NCBI RefSeq assembly: GCF_002943465.1
Contig: NZ_PTQY01000007.1
Location: forward strand, 62,001-126,000
Source of the DNA: Rhodoferax sp. TS-BS-61-7
Lineage (GTDB): Bacteria; Pseudomonadota; Gammaproteobacteria; Burkholderiales; Burkholderiaceae_C
Direction: 5' to 3'
Length of the DNA stretch: 64,000 nt
Shown here: piece by piece, positions 46,438 to 55,123 of the stretch
How positions within the stretch are numbered: the first letter of the stretch is position 1
Layout: every line of letters begins with the position of its first letter
The notes under the pieces: model-generated
What the model was told of the DNA's origin: nothing
Databases searched by the model: none
What the model saw: the letters and a program-made list of their open reading frames with translations, nothing else
Translations under genes and position numbers: made by a program

Positions 46438-46929
46438 TCATTCTTCCAGCGCGCACTGTACCTGCTTGGCGCCCAGCAGCTGCACACACACCTGCGGGTC
46501 CAGCCCCACCAGGTAACCGCGCCGCCCGCCGTTGATGCAAATGCGAGGCAGCTCCAGGATGCTGGACTCGATATAGACCGGCATGGTCTTGCGCGTGCCA
46601 AACGGGCTGGTGCCACCCACCAGGTAACCACTGTGGCGGTTAGCCACCTCGGGCGCACAGGGCTCTACCGATTTGGCGCCAATCTGGCGCGCCAGGTTTT
46701 TGGTGGACACCTTGCGGTTGCCATGCATCAGCACCACCAGGGGTTTGGCGTCCTGGTCTTGCATGATGAGCGTCTTGACCACGGTGAACGGGTCAAACCC
46801 CAGCACGGCCGCGCTGTGCTGGGCGCCACCGTGCTCCAGGTACTCGTAGGGGTGTTCGGTAAAGGCCACCTTGCTGGCTTTGAGCAGCTGGGTGGCAGGG
46901 GTCTCAGAAACGTGGTCTTTTTTGGCCAT
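46438..46929 (-). CDS. ybaK: Cys-tRNA(Pro)/Cys-tRNA(Cys) deacylase YbaK
   Basis: A 163-residue tRNA editing protein of the YbaK/EbsC family that hydrolyses mischarged Cys-tRNA(Pro). Visible features are the TLIMQDQDAKPLVVLMHGNRKVS core and the YLVGGTSPFGTRKTMPVYIE segment with the conserved Lys. The length is that of stand-alone family members. Confidence 0.95.
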   Translation of the reverse strand: MAKKDHVSETPATQLLKASKVAFTEHPYEYLEHGGAQHSAAVLGFDPFTVVKTLIMQDQDAKPLVVLMHGNRKVSTKNLARQIGAKSVEPCAPEVANRHSGYLVGGTSPFGTRKTMPVYIESSILELPRICINGGRRGYLVGLDPQVCVQLLGAKQVQCALEE

Positions 46930-47006
46930 AGCTGCGTATTTTCCGCCACTTGCTTAGTGCATCGGCTGGTCCTACCATGGATCCTCCACACTCCGTATGG
47001 ACCGCT

Positions 47007-47237
47007 ATGGCACACATTACCTGGAACGACACGCCCACTGTGTACACCGCCTTGCTGGACGATGTGCCGGTGTGCACACTCAAGGTCAAAGACATCGGTG
47101 GCGTGGCCGCCAGCTGGCTTGACGAGCGTCTGTGGCCACCGCCCAGCCACATGCCCAAGGCCCCACCCCAGCCCACCCGCTTCTTTATCGACTTGGCCGA
47201 GGCCAAGGCGGCAGTCGAAGAAATGCTGAAGGCTTAG
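47007..47237 (+). CDS. Hypothetical protein
   Basis: A 76-residue soluble protein from the ATG at 47007; ATG 46977 would add 10 residues. Its composition (ITWNDTPTVYTALLDDVPVC, C-terminal acidic-alanine helix EAKAAVEEML) is protein-like. It overlaps the convergent aldo/keto reductase gene by 4 bases. It does not match a family I know. Confidence 0.6.
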   Translation: MAHITWNDTPTVYTALLDDVPVCTLKVKDIGGVAASWLDERLWPPPSHMPKAPPQPTRFFIDLAEAKAAVEEMLKA

Positions 47238-48301
47238 ACGGCGGGGTCGCGGATCTCCCAGCGCACCTCGTCGATTTTCTTGAGCAGTTCGTCGGGCAGC
47301 GTGGTGCCCCAGGCGTTGATGTTGTCGTCTAGCTGGTCCAGTGTGCGCACGCCAATGATGGTGCTGGCCACTTGCCACTTGGTGTAGCAGAAGGCCAGGG
47401 CCATCTGGCTGGGCGTGAAGCCGTATTCGCGGGCCAGGGCGTTGTACTTGCGCGCGGCCTTGAGCGCATCGGGGCGGCCCCAGCGCTGCTTGCGGGTGGA
47501 CTCGAACTTGCGCAGGCGCCAGTCTGGCGACACGGTCTCGCCCAGCAGGCCTTCCTCATCGTACTTGCCTGTGAGCAGGCCAAAGGCCAGCGGCGAGTAC
47601 GGCAGCAGCGACACGCCCAGGCGGTGCAGGGTTTCGTCCAGGCCGTTCTCTACCGTGCGGGCCAGCAGGCCGTAGTTGTTTTGCACAGTGGCAATGCGCG
47701 GCAGGCCATGCTGCTCGGCCAGGCGTACAAATTCGTGCACGCCATAGGGCGTTTCATTGGACAGGCCGATGGCGCGCACCTTGCCGGCCTTCACCAGCAC
47801 ATCCATGGCACGCAGCTGCTCCTCAATCGCGCTGCCGCCCACGTTTTCATTCTTGGGGTCGAAGTACATGCCGCCGAACATGGGCACGTGGCGCACCGGC
47901 CAGTGGATCTGGTAGAGGTCAATCACCTCGATGTTCATGCGCTGGAGGCTGCCTTCGCAGGCGGCGATGATGTCTTCGGCGGTCAGGTTGCTGCTGCCGT
48001 TGCGCACCCAGGGCATGCCGCGCGAAGGGCCGGCCACCTTGGTGGCGATGACCAGTTTTTCGCGAACGCTGGGGTTGGCTTTGATCCAGTTGCCGATGAT
48101 TTTTTCGGTCAGGTTGAAGGTCTCGGCACGCGGTGGCACCGAGTACATCTCGGCCGTGTCGATGAAGTTGATGCCGCGCTCCACGGCGCGGCTCAGGATG
48201 GCGTGGGAGGTGGGTTCGTCCACCTGCTCGCCAAAGGTCATGGTGCCCAGGCAGATGGGGGTAACGTGCAGGTCGCTGGAGCCAAGTTGAACGGTTTTCA
48301 T
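47234..48301 (-). CDS. Aldo/keto reductase (Tas-like)
   Basis: A 355-residue NADPH-dependent oxidoreductase. The AKR tetrad is Asp48, Tyr53 (DTAEMY), Lys88 (IATKVAG) and His133 (QIHWP), and the cofactor region near IGVRTLDQLDDN is present. The long loop after His133 is as in Tas-type proteins. The natural substrate is unknown. Confidence 0.93.
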   Translation of the reverse strand: MKTVQLGSSDLHVTPICLGTMTFGEQVDEPTSHAILSRAVERGINFIDTAEMYSVPPRAETFNLTEKIIGNWIKANPSVREKLVIATKVAGPSRGMPWVRNGSSNLTAEDIIAACEGSLQRMNIEVIDLYQIHWPVRHVPMFGGMYFDPKNENVGGSAIEEQLRAMDVLVKAGKVRAIGLSNETPYGVHEFVRLAEQHGLPRIATVQNNYGLLARTVENGLDETLHRLGVSLLPYSPLAFGLLTGKYDEEGLLGETVSPDWRLRKFESTRKQRWGRPDALKAARKYNALAREYGFTPSQMALAFCYTKWQVASTIIGVRTLDQLDDNINAWGTTLPDELLKKIDEVRWEIRDPAV

Positions 48302-48369
48302 GCGGGCGCTATTCAGAAAATGGGGTGAAGAAACGGCGAATCGAACAATGGTAGCGCGGAGTGAAAGAC

Positions 48370-49200
48370 CTAGTCGCCGCCACAGCCTCCCCCGCAGCTG
48401 CTGCCACCATCACTGCCACCGCTGTCCGAACTGAAGCTGAATGAACCATCCGGGGAACCATCGCCTCCGCCACCGCAGCCCCCGCCACCACCGTCGCCAA
48501 AGCTGGTGCCGCAGTAGGCGTCGGAGCCGGCCTTGTTGTTGATGTCGCGGCAGTTGGGCACATAGGTGAAACCGCCCGCAATGGCGAACTTCTTGTCCAG
48601 TGCAAACAGCAGCGGCAGGCGCGTGGGGGCACCGGGGTCAATGCTCTCTTCCTTGCAGGCCCAGAACCAGGCACGGCGCAGGCCGCTGTTGCGCTTGGGG
48701 TCGCGGCCCAGCACCTCGGCCGGGCTGTGGTGCAGCAGGCTGCCAAATGCCGCATGGCACCACTGCTCATAACCCCGCGTGTGCAGGATGAACTCGTGCC
48801 AGGCCGCGTCCACCACCTTGGACGGCATGGCCACAAACTGGCGATTGCTGCGCAGGTGCGCCATGAAGAACTGGCGCAGGCCGTGTAGCACCAGCTCGGT
48901 GTCGCGCACGCTGAGCTGGGGGTACTGCGCCATGAGCTTGGCGCCCAGAAAGCGTGGCAGCGGTGCCTCGCGCACAAACTGGCGGCGCAGGCTCAGCTCC
49001 CAGGCCCGCAAAGCGAGAAACAGAAACACGCACAACACACCGTTTAGCACCAGGGCCAGAAAAAACATGCTGCGCCAGGGACTGGCGGCGTACTGCAGGA
49101 GGGAAAACAAGGGCAGCGCCAGCCACTTGCTCCAGCTCAACCAGGCAATGCGCCTAAGCAGCGTGGGCCTAAACGGGGCCTTAAGCGCGGGCAGCCGCAT
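48370..49200 (-). CDS. Glycine-rich-domain protein with VDxxWH motif
   Basis: A 276-residue protein with one or two N-terminal membrane helices (about 22-70). A conserved domain (about 95-165) has the VDAAWHEFILHTRGYEQWCH pattern seen in glycine-rich-domain proteins. The C-terminal tail after residue 226 consists of Gly, Ser, Asp and Cys (GGGGGCGGGG). The tail resembles the CGGGG ends of membrane proteins of the TIGR04222/DUF2207 kind. Function is unknown. Its start overlaps the acyl-CoA synthetase stop by 20 bases, so they share a transcript. Confidence 0.75.
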   Translation of the reverse strand: MRLPALKAPFRPTLLRRIAWLSWSKWLALPLFSLLQYAASPWRSMFFLALVLNGVLCVFLFLALRAWELSLRRQFVREAPLPRFLGAKLMAQYPQLSVRDTELVLHGLRQFFMAHLRSNRQFVAMPSKVVDAAWHEFILHTRGYEQWCHAAFGSLLHHSPAEVLGRDPKRNSGLRRAWFWACKEESIDPGAPTRLPLLFALDKKFAIAGGFTYVPNCRDINNKAGSDAYCGTSFGDGGGGGCGGGGDGSPDGSFSFSSDSGGSDGGSSCGGGCGGD

Positions 49201-50965
49201 AACGCGCCTCCTCTTGCAGGCGCAGCACGCGGCGCTGCACTTTTCCGGTGGTGGTCATGGGCAGGGCGTCCACAAACTCAATCTCCTTGGGGTACTCATA
49301 CGGTGCCAGTTGGCCTTTCACATGGGCTTGCAGCTCCACCGTGAGTTTGGCATGCAATTGGCCTCTAGCCCACGCATCGTCTGCGCAAGCAGCTATAAAA
49401 TCAGGAGCAATAACCACATAGGCCTTAACCAGCGCACCGCGCTCGGCGTCGGGCTTGGGCACCACGGCGGCGTTGATGACGGCCGGGTGCTTGACCAGGC
49501 AGTTCTCGATCTCGCCGGGGCCAATGCGGTAACCCGCGGCCTTGAACACGTCGTCGCTACGGCCCTGGTACCAAAGGTAGCCTTCCGCGTCGCGCACCGC
49601 CAGGTCACCCGTGCGGCACCAGTCGCCGGTGAACTTGGCGGCCGTGGCGGCGGGGTTCTTCCAGTAGCCCAAAAAGAAAATGGGGTCGGGCTGGCCGTTC
49701 ACGTCGAACCGGTGCAGCGCCACGTCGCCGGGCACGCCCACCTCGCACTCGTTACCCGCGTCGTCAATCACCGCCACGCGGTGGCCGGGGTAGCCCATAC
49801 CCATACTGCCGCCCTTGGCGGGCCAGTGGCGATTTGAATTCCCCACGATGTAGTTCATCTCGGTCTGGCCAAACATCTCGTTGGGCGTCACACCCAGCTG
49901 CCGCTCGCAGTAGCCAAACACCGCGTCGCCCACGGCCTCGCCCGCGCTCATGATGGCGTCCAGCTTGAGCTTGAACTGCTGGCGCACGGTCTTGCCCTTC
50001 ACACCCGGATAGGCCTTCATCATGGCCTTGAGCGCGGTGGGAAACAGGAAGGTATGCGTCACGCCACAGTCGCGCATCAGCTCCAGCGCCGTCTGCGGGC
50101 TGAAGCGCCCGCTGTAGGCCACGATGGGGCGGCCGAAGTACAGCGTCGGCAGCAACGCGTCCATCAGTCCGCCGGTCCACGCCCAGTCGGCCGGTGACCA
50201 GAACACGGCCTTGGAATTCGCATTCTTCTTGCCATCAAAACCAAACCAGTTCTGACTCGCCACAAAACCGCTCAGGTTGCCAATCAGTGCGCGGTGCGGA
50301 ATCAACGCGCCCTTGGGGTTGCCCGTAGTGCCGCTGGTGTAGATCAGCACGGCGGGCTCTTCGGCCAGCGTGTTCACCAACGTGAACTGTGCGGACTCCT
50401 GCGCCAGTACCGTGGTCCAGTGCAGATCGGCCTGGCCTGACGCCCCCACGCCAATGACCGTGCGCAGCAGCGGGCAGTCGTCACGCACGCTGGCCAGCGC
50501 CTCCAGCGAGGTGGCATCACAAATCGCCACCACCGCCTCGCTGTCGTGCAGGCGGAACTGCAGCGCCTCGGGGCCAAACAACATGGAGAGCGGCATGGCC
50601 ACCGCACCCAGCTGCAGCACCGCCATGTAGGCCACCGCAGTTTCAAAACGCTGCGGCAGCACGATGCCCACGCGGTCGCCACGCTGCACGCCCAGCACGC
50701 GCAGCGCGTTGGACAGGCGGTTGGCCTGCGCCTGTAGCTCCAAATAAGTATGAAAAGTGCTCTCAGCCCCCGTGGAATATGCGCGAACAGCTACTCTTTT
50801 TATAGCATCAGACTGCTCCGCCCAGCGCTGGCTGCAGGCCTGGGCCATGTTGAAATGCTGCGGCACCTGCCAGCCAAAGCTGCCGTGCAACGCGGCGTAG
50901 CCGGGGGGAAGCCCCACCGCGCTCTGTGTCTTCGATGTCTTGTCGCGTCGTTGACTGACTGGCAT
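49181..50965 (-). CDS. AMP-dependent acyl-CoA synthetase/ligase with two repeat-derived insertions
   Basis: A 594-residue ANL-family enzyme activating a carboxylic acid to acyl-AMP and then acyl-CoA. The ATP loop is YTSGTTGNPKG (209-219), with GQTEMNYIVGNS, WCRTGDLAVRD, the hinge GRSDDVFKAAGYRIGPGEIE and the C-terminal catalytic Lys in TTTGKVQRRVL. Two dispersed-repeat copies are translated in frame: residues 54-70 (near AVRAYSTGAES) and about 520-537 (FIAACADDAWARGQ), both in expected loop positions. The substrate is probably a short- or medium-chain acid. It is divergent from the hydrolase gene. Confidence 0.93.
   Translation of the reverse strand: MPVSQRRDKTSKTQSAVGLPPGYAALHGSFGWQVPQHFNMAQACSQRWAEQSDAIKRVAVRAYSTGAESTFHTYLELQAQANRLSNALRVLGVQRGDRVGIVLPQRFETAVAYMAVLQLGAVAMPLSMLFGPEALQFRLHDSEAVVAICDATSLEALASVRDDCPLLRTVIGVGASGQADLHWTTVLAQESAQFTLVNTLAEEPAVLIYTSGTTGNPKGALIPHRALIGNLSGFVASQNWFGFDGKKNANSKAVFWSPADWAWTGGLMDALLPTLYFGRPIVAYSGRFSPQTALELMRDCGVTHTFLFPTALKAMMKAYPGVKGKTVRQQFKLKLDAIMSAGEAVGDAVFGYCERQLGVTPNEMFGQTEMNYIVGNSNRHWPAKGGSMGMGYPGHRVAVIDDAGNECEVGVPGDVALHRFDVNGQPDPIFFLGYWKNPAATAAKFTGDWCRTGDLAVRDAEGYLWYQGRSDDVFKAAGYRIGPGEIENCLVKHPAVINAAVVPKPDAERGALVKAYVVIAPDFIAACADDAWARGQLHAKLTVELQAHVKGQLAPYEYPKEIEFVDALPMTTTGKVQRRVLRLQEEARYAAARA
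49355..49410 (-). repeat. Dispersed short repeat, copy G (inside acyl-CoA synthetase, sense)
   Basis: On the minus strand it reads ATAGCTGCTTGCGCAGACG and then GCGTGGGCTAGAGGCCAAT. It is translated as FIAACADDAWARGQ, between two conserved C-terminal-domain segments. The middle (GACGATGCGT) differs from the usual TATTCCACGC. Confidence 0.92.
50752..50806 (-). repeat. Dispersed short repeat, copy H (inside acyl-CoA synthetase, sense)
   Basis: On the minus strand it begins GCTATAAAAAGAGTAGCTG, then TTCGCGCATATTCCACGGGGG. It is translated as RVAVRAYSTGAES, the same codon frame as copies G, I and K. Confidence 0.92.
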
Positions 50966-51000
50966 GCCCTGCCTCCTTGTACGTCCTTATGATTCCAGCA

Positions 51001-51903
51001 ATGTACCAAGTCAAACGCCCCTGCCGCAGCGAATTCGTCCCAATCCGCAACCTGAGCTACCACGTGCAAGTCTGGGGCGAGCCCGGCCCCGGCAAGACTC
51101 CGCTGGTCATGGTGCATGGCTGGATGGATGTGGCGGCGAGCTACCAGTTTGTGGTGGACGCCATGGCGCAGGACCACTACATCATCGCTCCCGACTGGCG
51201 CGGTTACGGCAAAACCAAAGCCCCGTTGGCCGACAACTACTGGTTCCCCGACTACCTGGCCGACCTGGACTTTCTGCTGGACCACTACGCGCCCGGCCAA
51301 GCGGTGAACCTGGTGGGCCACAGCATGGGCGGCAACGTGGTGATGTTGTATGGCGGCGTGCGCCCCGAGCGCATTCGCCGCCTGGTGAACCTGGAAGGTT
51401 TTGGCATGCCAGCCACCATCCCTGCCCAAGCCCCCGGCCGTTTTGCGACCTGGATGGACGAGCTGAAGAAACTGCACGCGGGTGAGATGGACCTCAAGGC
51501 CTACGACAGCGCCGACGGCGTGGCACGCCGCCTCATGAAGACCAACCCGCGCCTGGGCCAGGACAAGGCCGACTGGCTGGCCCGCCACTGGGCCGCCGAG
51601 ACGCCTGAGGGCCAATGGGCCATCCAGGGCGATGCGGCCCACAAGATTTCCAATGCCCAGCTCTACCGCGTGGAAGAAGTGCTGGAGATCTACAAACGCC
51701 TCACCATGCCCGTGCTGGCGGTGGAAGCGTCGGACAACAGCCTGGACCAGTGGTGGCGCGGCAAGTACACCCTGGCCCAGTACCACGAGCGTCTGCAGGT
51801 GGTGCCGAATGTGGAGATTGCACACATTAACGATGCGGGCCACATGATGCACCACGACCAGCCTGAGGTGCTGGCGGCGCTGATCGAACGCTTCATCGTC
51901 TGA
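51001..51903 (+). CDS. Alpha/beta hydrolase
   Basis: A 300-residue serine hydrolase. It has the oxyanion-hole HG (39-40), the nucleophile Ser108 in GHSMGG, and a catalytic His in DAGHMMHHD near the C-terminus. ATG 50989 is an alternative start. It is divergent from the acyl-CoA synthetase with only 35 bases between them. The substrate is unknown; esters or CoA-linked products of the neighbouring synthetase are a guess from context. Confidence 0.88.
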   Translation: MYQVKRPCRSEFVPIRNLSYHVQVWGEPGPGKTPLVMVHGWMDVAASYQFVVDAMAQDHYIIAPDWRGYGKTKAPLADNYWFPDYLADLDFLLDHYAPGQAVNLVGHSMGGNVVMLYGGVRPERIRRLVNLEGFGMPATIPAQAPGRFATWMDELKKLHAGEMDLKAYDSADGVARRLMKTNPRLGQDKADWLARHWAAETPEGQWAIQGDAAHKISNAQLYRVEEVLEIYKRLTMPVLAVEASDNSLDQWWRGKYTLAQYHERLQVVPNVEIAHINDAGHMMHHDQPEVLAALIERFIV

Positions 51904-51973
51904 ATCCGCACAGACGCAGACACATGGCAGGTTGATAATGCGGCGCAACGTCCGCACCGCTTCAGGAGATTCC

Positions 51974-53266
51974 ATGCAAGCCCGCCACCGTCCCGCGTAT
52001 TCCACCACCACCCTGGCCAGCGCCCTGCTGCTGGCCCTGGGCAGCAGCCCCGCCATCTCGCAAACCCAGGTGGTGCGCCCGCCGGTGGCGCAGTACTGGA
52101 TGGACGTGGCCACCGTGCGTATGGCCGACATGGACGAGCTGCCCAACCTGGGCGCCGTGGGCGGTCTGGCCGCCAGCATGGCCGGCATCCAAGGCATGGG
52201 CGAGGCCAGCTTTGGCGCCACCAAGGGCATGCTGCCCGGCCGCTGGCTGGACATTGCCGTGGCCACCCAGCGCAAACCTGCGGGCACCACTGCCACCCAA
52301 AGTATTCCCCCCGGTCTAAACCTGGGCGCCAGCCTGACGCTGCTGCCGCCCGAACCCGCGGCCACCAAACCCACCACCCCGCAGAGCCGCAACACCGAAG
52401 ACGGTGTGCCCGAGCAACCCAAGGGCCGCATCCTGCTCTACTGGGGCTGCAGCGACACGGTGCGTGCCGGCCAGCCCAAGGTGCTGGATGTGGCCAATGC
52501 CAAACCCGAGGACTACGGCCAGTTCATGCGCGGGCGCGCCACGCCTGAACGCGGTGCCACCGCCGCCCCGGGGCACGCCCTGTGGCCCAACCCGCAGAGC
52601 AAACAACCCGTGCCCAAAGGTGCCTCGCTGCAGGGCGAGCACAAGGTGGCAGGCGACGGCATTCCGGCCAGCCTGCAGTTTTCCATCGGCCAGGTGCAGG
52701 ACTTCATGCCGCCCCTGGCGCTGTCCACCACGGGTGGTGGCGCCAGCGCCACCACCGTGGCATGGCCAGCCCAGCCGCAGGCGCGCGCCTACTTTCTGAA
52801 CGCCATGGGCGGCAGCGACGGTGAAATGGTGTTGTGGAGTTCGTCCGAAACACCCGAGCCCGGCTGGGGCCTGATGGACTACCTGAGCACACCCAATCTG
52901 GACCTGTGGCTGGCCGACAAAACCCTGCTGCCCACCAGCCAGACCCAGTGCGCCATTCCGGCCGGCATTTTTGCCAAGTCCGGGGGCGCCATGGTGCGTG
53001 GCATGGCCTACGGGCAAGAGCTGAACCTGGTGCACCCACCCCGCCCCGCCGACCGCCGCGTGGCCTGGGCGCCCGAGTGGGCAGCGCGTGTGCGCGTCAA
53101 GTCCGTGGCCACGCTGCCGCTGGAAGAGGCGGGCAGCAAACGCCGCCCAGCCCCCGCCGCCAGTGCCCCCACCGGCGACGAAGCGCCTGAGCAAAAGTCC
53201 CTGTTGCCCGTTATTCCCGGGCTGCCCGGTCTGGGCGGTGCGCTCAAGGGCTTGTTCGGTCGCTAG
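51974..53266 (+). CDS. Exported protein of unknown function
   Basis: A 430-residue protein with signal peptide (hydrophobic residues 12-27). The ribosome binding site AGGAG lies 6 bases before the ATG. The mature part is Pro/Ala/Gly-rich, with conserved-looking patches RILLYWGCSDTVRAGQP and ALSTTGGGASATTVAWPAQP. The C-terminus ends LLPVIPGLPGLGGALKGLFG, a hydrophobic glycine-rich tail. Cys-containing WGC could be functional. No family recognised. Confidence 0.75.
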   Translation: MQARHRPAYSTTTLASALLLALGSSPAISQTQVVRPPVAQYWMDVATVRMADMDELPNLGAVGGLAASMAGIQGMGEASFGATKGMLPGRWLDIAVATQRKPAGTTATQSIPPGLNLGASLTLLPPEPAATKPTTPQSRNTEDGVPEQPKGRILLYWGCSDTVRAGQPKVLDVANAKPEDYGQFMRGRATPERGATAAPGHALWPNPQSKQPVPKGASLQGEHKVAGDGIPASLQFSIGQVQDFMPPLALSTTGGGASATTVAWPAQPQARAYFLNAMGGSDGEMVLWSSSETPEPGWGLMDYLSTPNLDLWLADKTLLPTSQTQCAIPAGIFAKSGGAMVRGMAYGQELNLVHPPRPADRRVAWAPEWAARVRVKSVATLPLEEAGSKRRPAPAASAPTGDEAPEQKSLLPVIPGLPGLGGALKGLFGR

Positions 53267-53337
53267 GCACGGGCGCCGCGCGGGCGCCCAAGCATGAGAA
53301 AATCGGTGTTTTCCCCATTCAGCAGAACGAGAACACC

Positions 53338-54445
53338 ATGATCGAAGCAGAGCGCGTCAACCTTATCGGCACCACCCTGGCAGACCTGACCGCCAGGACC
53401 CAGGAACTTCGGGGGTATCTTTGACTACGATGCCAAAGCCGAGCGCCTGCGCACCGTCAATGCATCGTTAGAAGACCCCACCGTTTGGAACGACCCCAAA
53501 CGCGCCCAGGAGCTGGGCAAAGAAAAGAAGATGCTGGACGGCGTGGTCGTCACCCTGAATGACCTGACCAGCAACCTGGCCGACAACACCGAGTTGTTCG
53601 AGATGAGCAAAGAAGACGGTGACGAAGCCGGCCTGCTCACCATCGAGGCCGAGACCGCCAAACAGGCCACCATCATCGAGGGCCTGGAATTCCGCCGCAT
53701 GTTCAACAACCCGGCCGACCCCCTGCCCTGCTTCCTGGACATCCAGGCCGGCGCCGGTGGCACCGAGGCGTGCGACTGGGCCAGCATGCTGCTGCGCCAG
53801 TACCTCAAGTACGCGGAACGCAAGGGCTTCACCGCCACCGTGGAAGACATCACCGACGGTGACACCGCCGGTATCAAGGGCGCCACCATCAAGGTGGAAG
53901 GCGAATACGCCTTTGGCCTGCTGCGCACCGAAACCGGCGTGCACCGCTTGGTGCGCAAAAGTCCGTTTGACAGCTCGGGCGGGCGCCACACCTCCTTCGC
54001 GTCCGTCTTTGTGTACCCCGAGATTGATGACTCGATCGAGATCGAGATCAACCCCAGCGATGTGCGCACCGACACCTTCCGCGCGTCTGGCGCCGGCGGT
54101 CAGCACATCAACAAGACCGACTCGGCCGTGCGTTTGACACACATCCCCACCGGCATCGTGGTGCAGTGCCAGGACGGCCGCAGCCAGCACAGCAACCGCG
54201 ACGTTGCGTGGAAGCGCCTGCGCAGCCGCCTGTATGACTTCGAGCTGCGCAAGCAGCAAGAAGCGCAGCAAAAGCTGGAAGACACCAAGACCGATGTGGG
54301 CTGGGGCCACCAGATCCGCAGCTACGTGCTCGACAACAGCCGTATCAAGGACCTGCGCACCAACGTCGAAGTCTCGGCCACCCAAAAAGTGCTGGATGGG
54401 GACCTGGATGTGTTCATCCAGGCATCTCTGAAGCAGGGCATCTAA
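53338..54445 (+). CDS. prfB: Peptide chain release factor 2 with programmed +1 frameshift
   Basis: Encodes RF2 (368 residues after recoding), which recognises UGA and UAA. The ATG frame runs 28 codons to TGA at 53422-53424; a +1 slip at CTT-T then joins the long frame to 54445. The anticodon-like SPF (in [12 protein letters not shown]) and the catalytic GGQ ([16 protein letters not shown]) are present. The in-frame UGA makes RF2 synthesis autoregulated, as in most bacteria. No lysS follows, unlike in Escherichia coli; an HAD phosphatase gene is 3 bases downstream. Confidence 0.97.
53407..53425 (+). promoter_or_regulatory. prfB programmed frameshift site
   Basis: The sequence CTTCGGGGGTATCTTTGAC holds the GGGGG Shine-Dalgarno-like stimulator three bases before the slippery CTT and the UGA stop, closely matching the well known prfB signal. 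Confidence 0.97.
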
Positions 54446-54448
54446 GGC

Positions 54449-55123
54449 ATGTTGGACGCTTTGATTTTCGACATGGACGGCACCATGATCGACTCCATGC
54501 CTTCGCACAAGGAAAGCTGGGCGGTGTTCGCCCAGCGGCAGGGCCTGGAGGTGGACATTGCCGATCTGATGCGCCGCACCACCGGCCGCACGGGTCTGGA
54601 GTGCATGCGCGATCTGTTTGGCCGCCCTGACATGGATGCGGCCGAGGCCATGGCCCATGTGCACGAAAAGGAAGCGGTGTACCGCGAAATTTTCTCGCCC
54701 ATCTTTGCCGAGGTAGCGGGGTTTAAAGCGTTTTTTAACCTCGCGCATGGCCGCGGCCTGAAGCTGGGCGTGGGCACGGCGGGTGACCGCCACAACCAGG
54801 CCTTTGCCTACGCCAACCTGCAAATGCCCATTGCCCCACTCACCACCGTGGGCGGCGACGAGGGCCTGCCCGGCAAACCCGAGCCTGCCATTTTTCTGGA
54901 AGCCGCGCGCCGCATGGGCGTGGAGCCCGCGCGCTGCATCGTGTTTGAAGACGCACCGCTGGGCATCGAGGCCGCACGCCGTGCCGGCATGCGCGCTGTG
55001 GGCATCGCCAGCAGCCACCACCCCGACGAACTGCGCGGCCCGCACGTGCTGGCCGTGGTGCCCGACTACCACGCCCTGATCACATCCCAATTTTTGGAGA
55101 CACACCATGTTGCAACTTCGTGA
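54449..55123 (+). CDS. HAD-superfamily phosphatase (beta-phosphoglucomutase-like)
   Basis: A 224-residue subfamily I HAD hydrolase. Motif I is FDMDGTMIDS (Asp8 nucleophile, Asp10), motif III Lys is in GKPEPAIF, and motif IV is VFEDAPLGIEAA. The cap domain is of the C1 helical type. It may dephosphorylate sugar phosphates. Its 3' end overlaps the pepN start by 17 bases, and it follows prfB by 3 bases. Confidence 0.92.
   Translation: MLDALIFDMDGTMIDSMPSHKESWAVFAQRQGLEVDIADLMRRTTGRTGLECMRDLFGRPDMDAAEAMAHVHEKEAVYREIFSPIFAEVAGFKAFFNLAHGRGLKLGVGTAGDRHNQAFAYANLQMPIAPLTTVGGDEGLPGKPEPAIFLEAARRMGVEPARCIVFEDAPLGIEAARRAGMRAVGIASSHHPDELRGPHVLAVVPDYHALITSQFLETHHVATS

Noticed and set aside
46920-46960. CATAGCTGCGTATTTTCCGCC near the ybaK start as another dispersed-repeat copy
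   Set aside because: Only about half of the core matches and the conserved GGGCTAGAGG end is absent.
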